Source: Novosphingobium sediminicola
Lineage (GTDB): Bacteria; Pseudomonadota; Alphaproteobacteria; Sphingomonadales; Sphingomonadaceae
Reading direction: 5' to 3'
NCBI RefSeq assembly: GCF_014196525.1
Contig: NZ_JACIDX010000007.1
Coordinates: 124,001-188,000 of the forward strand
Length of the DNA: 64,000 nucleotides
A program made the translations under genes and the position numbers. The notes under the pieces were generated by a model. It worked only from the letters and a program-made list of their open reading frames with translations. It did not search any database and was not told the origin of the DNA. Shown in pieces: positions 27,314-35,917 of this stretch; the first letter of the stretch is position 1; each line of letters opens with the position of its first letter.

Positions 27314-29344
27314 GTGCATTCGATCCTCTTCATTGTTTTCCTGCCGTTGCTGGCCTCGGTTATCGCCGGGCTTGGCAACAAGGCGCTGGGCAAGTTCCCG
27401 GCCAAGGTGGTGACGACAGGCGGGCTTTTCGCAGCCTGCGCCCTGTCGTGGCCGATCTTCATCGGCTTCCTCACGGGTAATGCCGAAGCCACCGTCGTTC
27501 CCGTGCTCAAGTGGGTGCAGTCGGGCGATCTCAGCTTTGACTGGGAATTGCGCGTCGACACGCTGACGGCGGTGATGCTGGTGGTGATCACCAGCGTCTC
27601 GGCGCTGGTCCACCTCTATAGCTGGGGCTATATGGACGAAGAGCCGGATCAGCCGCGCTTCTTCTCCTATCTCTCGCTCTTCACCTTCGCCATGCTCATG
27701 CTGGTGACCGCGAACAATCTGGTTCAGATGTTCTTCGGCTGGGAAGGCGTGGGTCTGGCTTCGTACCTGCTGATCGGTTTCTGGTTCCGCAAGCCTTCTG
27801 CCGGTGCGGCCGCGATCAAGGCTTTCGTGGTCAACCGTGTGGGCGACCTTGGCTTCATGCTGGGCATTTTCGGCGTGTTTCTGGTGTTCGGCACGGTGTC
27901 GATCCCTGAAATCCTCGCCAATGTTCCTAACCATGCGGGCAGCACGATTGGCTTCCTTGGCCACCGTTTCGACACGCTGACGATCATTTCGATCCTGCTG
28001 TTCATCGGCGCGATGGGTAAGTCGGCTCAGCTTGGTCTGCACACCTGGTTGCCGGACGCAATGGAAGGCCCGACGCCTGTGTCGGCGCTGATCCACGCGG
28101 CCACCATGGTGACCGCGGGCGTGTTTATGACCTGCCGTCTCTCGCCCCTGTTCGCGGCAAGTCCCGATGCGATGACTTTCGTCACCATCGTCGGCGCGGC
28201 CACCTGCTTCTTTGCCGCCACGATCGGCACGACGCAGTGGGACATCAAACGCGTGATCGCCTATTCGACCTGTTCGCAGCTGGGCTATATGTTCTTTGCG
28301 GCTGGTTCGGGCGCGTTCGGTGCGGCCATGTTCCATCTTTTCACGCACGCTTTCTTCAAGGCTCTGCTGTTCCTTGGCGCCGGTTCGGTGATCCATGCGA
28401 TGCATCACGAGCAGGACATGCGCTATTACGGCGCTCTGCGTAAGAAGATCCCGCTCACCTACTGGGCGATGATGGCCGGTACGCTGGCGATCACCGGCGT
28501 GGGTATCGTCGATGTGTTTGGTTTCGCAGGCTTCTATTCGAAGGACTCGATCCTCGAAGCAGCCTACGGCACCGGCACGGGCGTTGGCCACTTTGCCTTC
28601 TTCATGGGCATCACGGCCGCTCTGCTGACCTCGTTCTACTCTTGGCGTCTGGTGTTCCTGACCTTCTTCGGCAAGGCCCGCTGGTCGCAGTCGGAGCACA
28701 TCCAGCACGCGGTTCACGACGATCACGGCCACGATCACGCGCATGACCATCACCATGTTCACGCCCATGACGATGACGGCACCGCCGGCTATCACCCGCA
28801 TGAAAGCCCGCTGGTGATGCTGCTCCCGCTCATCATCCTGAGCATGGGCGCGATCTTCGCCGGTTTCGTCTTCAACCATGCCTTCATTTCCGAAGGCGAG
28901 GGTGAGTTCTGGAAGGGTAGCCTCGTGTTCTCCGAACACCTCATCCATCACATGCACGAAGTGCCGGTGTGGGTGAAATGGGCTCCCTTCGGCGTGATGG
29001 TGACCGGCCTGCTGGGCGCGATCTACGCTTACATCATCAATCCCGGCTTCCCGGCGGCCTTTGTCCGCGCGATCAAGCCGATCCACACTTTCGTTTACAA
29101 CAAGTGGTTCTTTGACGAGCTCTACAACTTCCTGTTCGTCCGTCCTGCCTTCGCGCTGGGCCGGTTGTTCTGGAAGGTGGGCGACGTTGGCTTCATCGAC
29201 CGCTTTGGCCCCAATGGTGCGGCCTGGGTTGTGGTTCAGGGCACGGGTCTGGCTCGTCGTCTCCAATCTGGTCTGCTCACCAGCTATGCGCTGTGGATGC
29301 TGATCGGCCTGGTGGCTGCGGTCAGCTGGGTTCTCACTCGATAA
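27314..29344 (+). CDS. nuoL: NADH-quinone oxidoreductase subunit L
   Basis: NuoL is the distal antiporter-like proton-pumping subunit with a long lateral helix. The 676-aa product starts at GTG 27314. The antiporter core is clear: NNLVQMFFGWEGVGLASYLLIG, MGKSAQLGLHTWLPDAMEGPTPVSALIHAATMV region at 28015-28115, and the later helices. Between about residues 465 and 500 a loop is packed with His and Asp (HDDHGHDHAHDHHHVHAHDDD), absent from E. coli NuoL; it could bind metal ions on the membrane surface. Confidence 0.96.
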   Translation: MHSILFIVFLPLLASVIAGLGNKALGKFPAKVVTTGGLFAACALSWPIFIGFLTGNAEATVVPVLKWVQSGDLSFDWELRVDTLTAVMLVVITSVSALVHLYSWGYMDEEPDQPRFFSYLSLFTFAMLMLVTANNLVQMFFGWEGVGLASYLLIGFWFRKPSAGAAAIKAFVVNRVGDLGFMLGIFGVFLVFGTVSIPEILANVPNHAGSTIGFLGHRFDTLTIISILLFIGAMGKSAQLGLHTWLPDAMEGPTPVSALIHAATMVTAGVFMTCRLSPLFAASPDAMTFVTIVGAATCFFAATIGTTQWDIKRVIAYSTCSQLGYMFFAAGSGAFGAAMFHLFTHAFFKALLFLGAGSVIHAMHHEQDMRYYGALRKKIPLTYWAMMAGTLAITGVGIVDVFGFAGFYSKDSILEAAYGTGTGVGHFAFFMGITAALLTSFYSWRLVFLTFFGKARWSQSEHIQHAVHDDHGHDHAHDHHHVHAHDDDGTAGYHPHESPLVMLLPLIILSMGAIFAGFVFNHAFISEGEGEFWKGSLVFSEHLIHHMHEVPVWVKWAPFGVMVTGLLGAIYAYIINPGFPAAFVRAIKPIHTFVYNKWFFDELYNFLFVRPAFALGRLFWKVGDVGFIDRFGPNGAAWVVVQGTGLARRLQSGLLTSYALWMLIGLVAAVSWVLTR

Positions 29345-29366
29345 AGGCGGGCAGCGAAAAGGTTTT

Positions 29367-30923
29367 ATGGCAATGACCGGTTTTCCCATCCTTTCGCTGA
29401 TGCTGGCGGTGCCAGCGGTTGCGGCTGTGGCGGCTTTGTTCGCCTCAGCCGGCGCCGCGCGCACCATCGCGTTGGTGGCGACGTTGATCGACCTGGCGCT
29501 GGGCCTCGATCTCTGGGCCAATTACCAGATCGGCGGCCCTCAGTGGCAATTCGTCGAACACGCCCAATTGTTCAGCGGTTTCAGCTGGGCGCTTGGCATT
29601 GACGGCATCGCACTGGTGCTGATCGTCCTGTCCGTCTTCCTGATGCCGATCTGTATCGGCGCCAGCTGGGACGCGATCGAGAAGCGCGTGCCTGAATATA
29701 TGGCCGCGTTCCTGTTCATGGAAACGCTGATGATCGGCGTCTTCGCGGCGCAGGATCTCTTCCTGTTCTACATCCTGTTCGAGGCAGGCCTGATCCCGAT
29801 GTATCTGATCATCGGTATCTGGGGCGGCGTGGATCGTATCTACGCCAGCTACAAGTTCTTCCTCTACACGCTGCTTGGCTCGGTGCTGATGCTGATCGCC
29901 ATGCTGTGGATCGTGAACCTGACGGGCACCACCTCGATCCCGGTGCTGATGGAATATAACTTCCCGCTGCAGGCGCAGTATCTGCTGTGGCTGGCCTTCT
30001 TCGCCTCGTTCGCGGTGAAGATGCCGATGTGGCCGGTGCATACCTGGCTTCCCGACGCGCACGTTCAGGCGCCGACCGCTGGTTCGGTCATCCTGGCGGG
30101 CGTGCTGCTCAAGATGGGCGGCTATGGCTTCATCCGTTTCAGCCTGCCCTTCTTCCCCGAAGCCAGCGCCTATTTCGCGCCGCTGGTGTGGGGCCTCTCG
30201 ATCGTTGCTGTGGTTTACACTTCGCTGGTCGCGCTGGTTCAGTCGGACATGAAGAAGCTGATCGCCTATTCGTCGGTGGCGCATATGGCCATCGTGACGC
30301 TGGGCCTGTTCGCTTTCAACCGTCAGGGCCTTGAAGGTTCGATGGTGGTGATGCTGGCCCACGGTCTGGTGTCGGGCGCGCTCTTCCTCTGCGTCGGCGT
30401 GATCTATGATCGCCTGCACACCCGCGAAATCAGCCGTTACGGCGGTCTTGCGATCAACATGCCCTATTATGCGCTGTTCTTCATGTTCTTCACCATGGCT
30501 TCGGTGGGTCTGCCCGCCACGGCAAACTTCGTGGGTGAATTCCTGTCGCTGCAGGGCATCTACAAGGCGTCGAGCTGGACCGCGCTGATCGCGGGCACGG
30601 GCATCATTCTGGGTGCAGCCTATATGCTGTATCTCTATCGCCGGGTTGCCTTTGGCGACCAGAAGAATGCTGATGCCGCCGCCATGCCTGACCTGACCGT
30701 TCGCGAATATCTGCTGCTCACGCCGCTGGTGATCGCAACGCTCTGGATGGGCATCTATCCCGAAAGCTTCATCGCGCCGATCCGCGCCGACATTGCCCAT
30801 CTTGACGCCCGCCTTGCCGCGGCCCGTCCGGCCGGTGATGCGCAGGTGACGCCGGGCCATCCTGTGGCCTCTGATGAGCATCATGAAAGCGCCGAGCATA
30901 ACGGCGAAGGGAGTGAAAAGTAA
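29367..30923 (+). CDS. nuoM: NADH-quinone oxidoreductase subunit M
   Basis: NuoM is the second antiporter-like proton pump of complex I. The 518-aa product has about fourteen membrane segments with the family motifs FYILFEAGLIPMYLIIG, KMPMWPVHTWLPDAHVQAP and SDMKKLIAYSSVAHM. The C-terminal tail is rich in His, Glu and Ala. The TAATG overlap couples it to nuoN. Confidence 0.97.
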   Translation: MAMTGFPILSLMLAVPAVAAVAALFASAGAARTIALVATLIDLALGLDLWANYQIGGPQWQFVEHAQLFSGFSWALGIDGIALVLIVLSVFLMPICIGASWDAIEKRVPEYMAAFLFMETLMIGVFAAQDLFLFYILFEAGLIPMYLIIGIWGGVDRIYASYKFFLYTLLGSVLMLIAMLWIVNLTGTTSIPVLMEYNFPLQAQYLLWLAFFASFAVKMPMWPVHTWLPDAHVQAPTAGSVILAGVLLKMGGYGFIRFSLPFFPEASAYFAPLVWGLSIVAVVYTSLVALVQSDMKKLIAYSSVAHMAIVTLGLFAFNRQGLEGSMVVMLAHGLVSGALFLCVGVIYDRLHTREISRYGGLAINMPYYALFFMFFTMASVGLPATANFVGEFLSLQGIYKASSWTALIAGTGIILGAAYMLYLYRRVAFGDQKNADAAAMPDLTVREYLLLTPLVIATLWMGIYPESFIAPIRADIAHLDARLAAARPAGDAQVTPGHPVASDEHHESAEHNGEGSEK

Positions 30924-32386
30924 TGAACTGGGCATCTTCCCTTCGCCTGGTGGCCGCTGAGGAATTCCTCAGCGTCTCCGGGCTGGTGCTCCTGCTGGTT
31001 TGCGCGTGGGCGGGTGATAAATCCGCCCGCCTGGTGACCTGGCTGGCGGTCGCGGCTCTGGCCGTGGCGGGCGTACTGGTCGCGCCTGCGCTGTGCGGCG
31101 GCGTTTTCGGCGCAGAGGCTTCGGCCTTCTATGGCCAATATGCGGCGGACAGCTTCTCCTCCTTTGCCAAGCTGCTGATCTATGGCGCGGCGGGCGCATC
31201 GCTGCTGGTGGCGCCCGGCTTCTTTGAGCGTCAGGGCGGCTATCGCGCCGAATATCCGGTGCTGGCGCTGTTCGCGGCGCTGGGCATGGGCCTGATGGTG
31301 TCGGCCACTGACATGCTCACGCTCTATGTCGGTCTCGAAATGAACTCGCTTGCGGCCTATGTGCTGGCGGCGATGTCGCGCTCGGATGATCGTTCGCCGG
31401 AAGCTGGTCTGAAGTATTTCGTGCTGGGTTCGCTGGCCTCGGGCATTCTGCTCTTCGGCATCAGCCTGACCTATGGCTTTGCTGGCAGCACGAGCTTTGA
31501 CGCCATTCACACCGCGCTGGTTGGCAAGATGTCGACCGGCTCGCTGTTTGGTCTGGTGTTCATTCTTGTTGGCCTGTCCTTCAAGATCAGCGCCGTGCCG
31601 TTCCACATGTGGACGCCTGACGTTTATGAAGGCGCGCCGACCCCGGTGACCACCTTCTTTGCTACCGCGCCCAAGGTTGCCGCTCTGGCGCTGACCATGC
31701 GCGTGACGCTGTTTGCCTTTGGCATGCAGGCGCAGGCATGGCAGCAGATCGTCGTCGCCATCTCGCTGCTCTCGATCGTCGTGGGCGCGCTGGGCGCCAT
31801 CGGTCAGGGCAATATCAAGCGCCTGATGGCTTATTCGTCGATCAACAACGTTGGCTTCATGCTGATCGGTCTGGCTGCCGCCACGCCGGGTGGCGCGGCT
31901 TCGATGCTGGTTTATCTGTCGATCTATGTCGTGATGTCGATCGGCGGTTTCGTGGCGATCCTGTCGTTGCGCGATGCCGAAGGCAATTCGGTGGAAAAGA
32001 TCGCTGACCTTGCCGGTCTTTCGCGCAGCAAGCCTGGTCTGGCCTTTGTGCTGGCGATGGTGATGTTCAGCCTTGCCGGCATCCCGCCGCTCTTCGGCTT
32101 CTGGGGCAAGTTCGTGGTCTTCCAGTCGGCGGTCGCCGCCGGTCTGGTTCCGCTGGCAACTGTGGGCATCGCGGCTTCGGTGATCGGCGCTTTCTACTAC
32201 CTCAAGGTGGTCAAGGTGCTGTATTTCGATGAACCGGCCGATAAGGTTGTGGGTTCGGTGGATGGCGTTCACGCGGTTCTGCTCTATGGCAGCGCCATCG
32301 TGATCTCGCCCATCGGCTATCTGTTCACCGGTTGGCTGGGCGGTCTGGCCCAGTCGGCGGCGGCGGCGCTGTTCCACGCGGCCTGA
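30923..32386 (+). CDS. nuoN: NADH-quinone oxidoreductase subunit N
   Basis: NuoN is the third antiporter-like pump. The 487-aa product shows the typical MLTLYVGLEMNSLAAYVLA, FKISAVPFHMWTPDVYEGAP and IKRLMAYSSINNVGFML motifs. It closes the nuo operon proper and is followed 14 bp later by birA on the same strand. Confidence 0.97.
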   Translation: MNWASSLRLVAAEEFLSVSGLVLLLVCAWAGDKSARLVTWLAVAALAVAGVLVAPALCGGVFGAEASAFYGQYAADSFSSFAKLLIYGAAGASLLVAPGFFERQGGYRAEYPVLALFAALGMGLMVSATDMLTLYVGLEMNSLAAYVLAAMSRSDDRSPEAGLKYFVLGSLASGILLFGISLTYGFAGSTSFDAIHTALVGKMSTGSLFGLVFILVGLSFKISAVPFHMWTPDVYEGAPTPVTTFFATAPKVAALALTMRVTLFAFGMQAQAWQQIVVAISLLSIVVGALGAIGQGNIKRLMAYSSINNVGFMLIGLAAATPGGAASMLVYLSIYVVMSIGGFVAILSLRDAEGNSVEKIADLAGLSRSKPGLAFVLAMVMFSLAGIPPLFGFWGKFVVFQSAVAAGLVPLATVGIAASVIGAFYYLKVVKVLYFDEPADKVVGSVDGVHAVLLYGSAIVISPIGYLFTGWLGGLAQSAAAALFHAA

Positions 32387-32400
32387 GAAACTGTGCTTTG

Positions 32401-33108
32401 ATGGAAATCATCGGCCTGACCGGCTCGACCAATGCAGACCTTGCGCAAAGGCTGACATCGGGCGAGCCGGTTGCTGAAGGGCACTGGCTGATCGCCGACC
32501 GTCAGAATGCCGGGCGGGGGCGGCTGGGCCGGGTCTGGAACGACGGGCTTGGCAACTTCATGGGCTCGACAGTGGTGCGTATCGATACGCATCAACCGCC
32601 TGCTCCCAGCCTTGCGCTGGTGGCGGGCGTTGCCGTTCAGGCCAGTGTTGCCGATCTGGTGCCTCCGCCGCGCTGCGCCTTGCTGAAATGGCCGAACGAT
32701 GTGCTGGTGGGGCAGGCCAAGGTGGCCGGGATCCTGCTGGAGGCGGTGGCCGGGTTTGTCATTGTCGGCATCGGGGTTAATTTGGCCAGCGCGCCGCGAT
32801 TGCCCGACCGCGAGACAGCGGCGCTCAGCCATTATGGCCCGGCGCCCGACCGCGATGCTTTCGCTATGAAGCTGAGCGCGCGATTTGCGCAGGAACTGGC
32901 GCATTGGCGGCAATTCGGCCTTTCGGCGCTGGTTCATCGCTGGCAGGCTGCGGCCCATCCCATCGGCACCCCGTTGCTGGTGCGCGAGGCCAGCGGGCAG
33001 GTGATCAGCGGCAATTTTTGCGGGCTAAGCGAGGATGGGGCCTTGCGGTTGCAGCTTTCGGGCGGCACGGTCCAAACCATTCATGCAGGCGACGTCGAAC
33101 TCGCCTGA
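32401..33108 (+). CDS. birA: Biotin--[acetyl-CoA-carboxylase] ligase
   Basis: BirA activates biotin with ATP and attaches it to the biotin carrier protein of acetyl-CoA carboxylase. The 235-aa product is the short form without the N-terminal DNA-binding domain, so it is probably not a repressor. Motifs are [20 protein letters not shown] (biotin/ATP loop) and [18 protein letters not shown]. It is read through from the nuo operon; the order nuoN-birA-coaX-RNase J is, as far as I recall, common in sphingomonads. Confidence 0.94.
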   Translation: MEIIGLTGSTNADLAQRLTSGEPVAEGHWLIADRQNAGRGRLGRVWNDGLGNFMGSTVVRIDTHQPPAPSLALVAGVAVQASVADLVPPPRCALLKWPNDVLVGQAKVAGILLEAVAGFVIVGIGVNLASAPRLPDRETAALSHYGPAPDRDAFAMKLSARFAQELAHWRQFGLSALVHRWQAAAHPIGTPLLVREASGQVISGNFCGLSEDGALRLQLSGGTVQTIHAGDVELA

Positions 33109-33133
33109 TATAAGACAAGCGGAGAGAGGCGGC

Positions 33134-33913
33134 ATGCTGCTGGCCATTGATGTGGGCAATACCAATGTCGTCTTTGCGCTCTATGACGGGCGCGAGATGA
33201 AGACGCGTTGGCGCATTGCCACCGATCCACGCCGCACGGCCGATGAATTTGCGGTCTGGCTGCTGCAACTGATGACGATTGAGGGTTACACCCGCGATCA
33301 GATTGCGGGCATGATCGTTTCGACCGTGGTGCCGCGCGCGCTGCATAATCTTCAGGTGCTGGCCACCAAATATTTCGACACCGAATTGTTGGTCGCGGGC
33401 ATGGGCAAGGCCGATTACGGCATTGATGTTGATGTGGATTCGCCCAAATCTCTTGGTGCGGACCGCGCTGTCAATGCGATTGGCGCGCATGAGAAATTTC
33501 CCGGTGATCTGATCGTCGTCGATTTCGGCACGGCCACCACGATCGATCATATCGACGGGCGAGGGGCCTATAAGGGCGGGATCATCGCCCCGGGTATCAA
33601 CCTCTCGCTCGATGCGCTGGTGGGCAATACGGCCAAATTGCCGCGTATCGCGATTGCAGTGCCCGAAAAGCCCGGCGTGATCGGCACCAATACCGAGGAT
33701 CAGATGCTGATCGGGGTCTATTGGGGCTATGTCGCGATGATTGAAGGGCTGATCGCGCGGATGCGGGCCCAGATTGCGCGGCCGGTCACGGTGATCGCCA
33801 CCGGGGGGCTGGCCGTTTTGTTCGATCATCAGCCTGGATTGTTTGACGTAGTCGAACACGACCTTACTCTTAACGGCCTGGCGTTGCTCGCCGAGCGCGC
33901 GGCCACTCGATAA
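33134..33913 (+). CDS. coaX: Type III pantothenate kinase
   Basis: CoaX phosphorylates pantothenate in the first step of coenzyme A synthesis. The 259-aa product has the ASKHA-fold motifs [14 protein letters not shown] (phosphate 1), [12 protein letters not shown] and [10 protein letters not shown]. The ATG at 33134 has a GGAGAGAGGCGG ribosome site; the longer frame lies inside birA. It ends just before the RNase J gene. Confidence 0.95.
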   Translation: MLLAIDVGNTNVVFALYDGREMKTRWRIATDPRRTADEFAVWLLQLMTIEGYTRDQIAGMIVSTVVPRALHNLQVLATKYFDTELLVAGMGKADYGIDVDVDSPKSLGADRAVNAIGAHEKFPGDLIVVDFGTATTIDHIDGRGAYKGGIIAPGINLSLDALVGNTAKLPRIAIAVPEKPGVIGTNTEDQMLIGVYWGYVAMIEGLIARMRAQIARPVTVIATGGLAVLFDHQPGLFDVVEHDLTLNGLALLAERAATR

Positions 33914-33941
33914 ATTGCCACACGATCATTGGAGAAGTACG

Positions 33942-35633
33942 ATAGCGCGCAAGTCTGACAATAAGGATCCGTTCACGCCCGGCAAGGAATTGCTGTTTTG
34001 CGCGCTGGGCGGGTCGGGCGAGATTGGCATGAATGTCAATCTCTACGGCGCGCATGGCAAGTGGCTGATGGTCGATCTGGGCATGACCTTTGCCGGGAAT
34101 GAATATCCGGGCAGCGAGCTGGTCTTTGCCGATCTGGCCTTTATCGAGGAGCGGCGCGAGGATCTGGTCGGCATTGTGCTGACCCATGCGCATGAGGATC
34201 ATATCGGCGCGGTGCCCTATTTCGCCGCCGATCTGGATGTGCCGCTTTATGCCACGCCGTTTACCGCGAAACTGGTGGCGGCAAAACTGGCCGAGGCGGG
34301 GATCGAGCGCGACGTTGAACTGAACGTCATCGACCATTTCGACCAGTTTGAGCTGGGACCTTTCGGCATCCGCTATGTGCCGCTGGCGCACTCGATTGCC
34401 GAGGGCCACGCGCTGCTGATCGACACGCCCTATGGCCGGGTGTTCCATACCGGTGACTGGAAGCTGGATGATGAACCGATCATCGGCACGCCCGCCACGC
34501 CCGCGCAATTGACCGCGATTGGCGATGAGGGCGTGCTGGCGCTGGTGTGTGACAGCACCAATGTGTTCAATCCCGCGCCTTCGGGCAGCGAGGGCGAAGT
34601 AGCCCGCGCGATGAAAGAGGAAGTCGCGCGCCACAAGGGCAAGCGCGTGCTGGTCACGACTTTTGCCAGCAATGTCGCGCGTCTGCATACGCTGGGCGAG
34701 GTGGCTAAATCGACCAACCGGCGCCTTTGCGTCTCGGGCCGCTCGCTCGACCGGATCATTCAAGCGGCCGAGGGCTGTGGTTATCTGGGCAAATTGCCCG
34801 ATATTATCGACCCGGAAACCGCGATGAGCCTGCCGCGTGGGCAGGTGCTGATCGTGGCCACGGGCGGGCAGGGCGAGCCGCGGGCCGCCTTGGCGCGCAT
34901 TGCCGAGGGCAACCATCCGATCAAGCTGGACGCGGGCGATGTCGTGCTGTTTTCCAGCCGCCAGATTCCCGGCAATGAGATCGCCATCGGGCGTATCCAG
35001 AACCAGTTGGCGGGCGATGGCATCACCGTCGTCACCGACCGTCAGGCCGACATCCACGTTTCGGGCCATCCGGGGCGGCCCGAGCTTGAGGCGATCTATA
35101 GCTGGCTGCGGCCCCAGATCCTGATGCCGGTGCATGGCGAAATGCGCCACATGCGCGAGCAGGCCAAGGTGGGCAAGGAAAGCGGCATTCCCACGCAGGT
35201 CGTGCAGAAGAACGGCGATCTGGTGCGTCTGGCGCCGGGCCGTCCGGGCAAATTTGCCGAGGTGCCGAACGGGCGTCTTGTGCTGGATGGCGACATTATC
35301 GCGCCCGCCGATGGCGAGGCTGTGGCGATGCGTCGCCGTCTGGCGTGGCATGGCGTGCTGATGGTGGCGGTGTCGGGCCGGGCCAAGCATCACGAATATG
35401 CGGTGCAGGTGGCGGGCCTTGGGCTGCCGCTGGTCGAGGATTACGACGCCTTTGTGGCCGAGGCGCAGAATGATGTGATCGAGGCGCTGGGCAAGCTGCG
35501 CGGGCCGGACAAGCGCAACGAAAGCGCGATGGCCGAGGCGGCGCGTCTGGCGGCGCGGCGGGCGGCGGGCCGCTGGTGCGGCAAGAAGCCGCAGGTCAAG
35601 GTGATGATGATGGTGGAGGGGCTGGATCGGTGA
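33942..35633 (+). CDS. rnj: Ribonuclease J (possible ATA start)
   Basis: RNase J is a beta-CASP metallo-beta-lactamase ribonuclease with 5'-exo and endo activity. Motifs are HAHEDHIGA for the zinc site, LALVCDSTN, SGRSLDR, RHK-type turns, and SGHPGRPE/PVHGEMRHM for the later ligands. The start is ambiguous. No ATG or GTG precedes the conserved PGKELLFCALGGSGEIG. A GGAG site at 33931 sits 7 nt before ATA 33942, reading I-A-R-K-S-D; a TTG at 33915 has no ribosome site and overlaps the coaX end region. I prefer the ATA, giving 563 aa, but the TTG gives 572 aa. The C-terminus matches the family. Confidence 0.85.
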   Translation: MARKSDNKDPFTPGKELLFCALGGSGEIGMNVNLYGAHGKWLMVDLGMTFAGNEYPGSELVFADLAFIEERREDLVGIVLTHAHEDHIGAVPYFAADLDVPLYATPFTAKLVAAKLAEAGIERDVELNVIDHFDQFELGPFGIRYVPLAHSIAEGHALLIDTPYGRVFHTGDWKLDDEPIIGTPATPAQLTAIGDEGVLALVCDSTNVFNPAPSGSEGEVARAMKEEVARHKGKRVLVTTFASNVARLHTLGEVAKSTNRRLCVSGRSLDRIIQAAEGCGYLGKLPDIIDPETAMSLPRGQVLIVATGGQGEPRAALARIAEGNHPIKLDAGDVVLFSSRQIPGNEIAIGRIQNQLAGDGITVVTDRQADIHVSGHPGRPELEAIYSWLRPQILMPVHGEMRHMREQAKVGKESGIPTQVVQKNGDLVRLAPGRPGKFAEVPNGRLVLDGDIIAPADGEAVAMRRRLAWHGVLMVAVSGRAKHHEYAVQVAGLGLPLVEDYDAFVAEAQNDVIEALGKLRGPDKRNESAMAEAARLAARRAAGRWCGKKPQVKVMMMVEGLDR

Positions 35634-35917
35634 AACCGGCCTCCATCCTTGCCATCTATCTGCTGTTCTGGGTCATTTCGGCCTTTCTGGTGCTGCCCTT
35701 CGGCATCCGCACGCCCGATGAGACGGGCGAGGAACTGGTTAAAGGGCAGGCCACCAGCGCGCCGGGCAATTTTCGCCCCGGCCGCGTGGCGATCCGCGCT
35801 ACGGTGGTTTCGGCCGTCCTGTTCGCGTTGTTTTACGCCAATTATGTCTATGATTGGGTGCGGATCGAGGATCTCGCACCCTTTCACATGCCCGCCTCGC
35901 TAGAGCAGGACCATTAA
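35630..35917 (+). CDS. DUF1467 membrane protein
   Basis: The 95-aa product starts at GTG 35630, overlapping the RNase J stop, with a GGAGGGG ribosome site. Two membrane helices flank the conserved LPFGIRTPDETGEELVKGQATSAP stretch (positions 35697-35764), which marks DUF1467, a family of unknown function restricted mainly to alphaproteobacteria. Its stop overlaps the stop of the convergent coiled-coil gene by 3 bp within TTAA. Confidence 0.9.
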   Translation: MKPASILAIYLLFWVISAFLVLPFGIRTPDETGEELVKGQATSAPGNFRPGRVAIRATVVSAVLFALFYANYVYDWVRIEDLAPFHMPASLEQDH

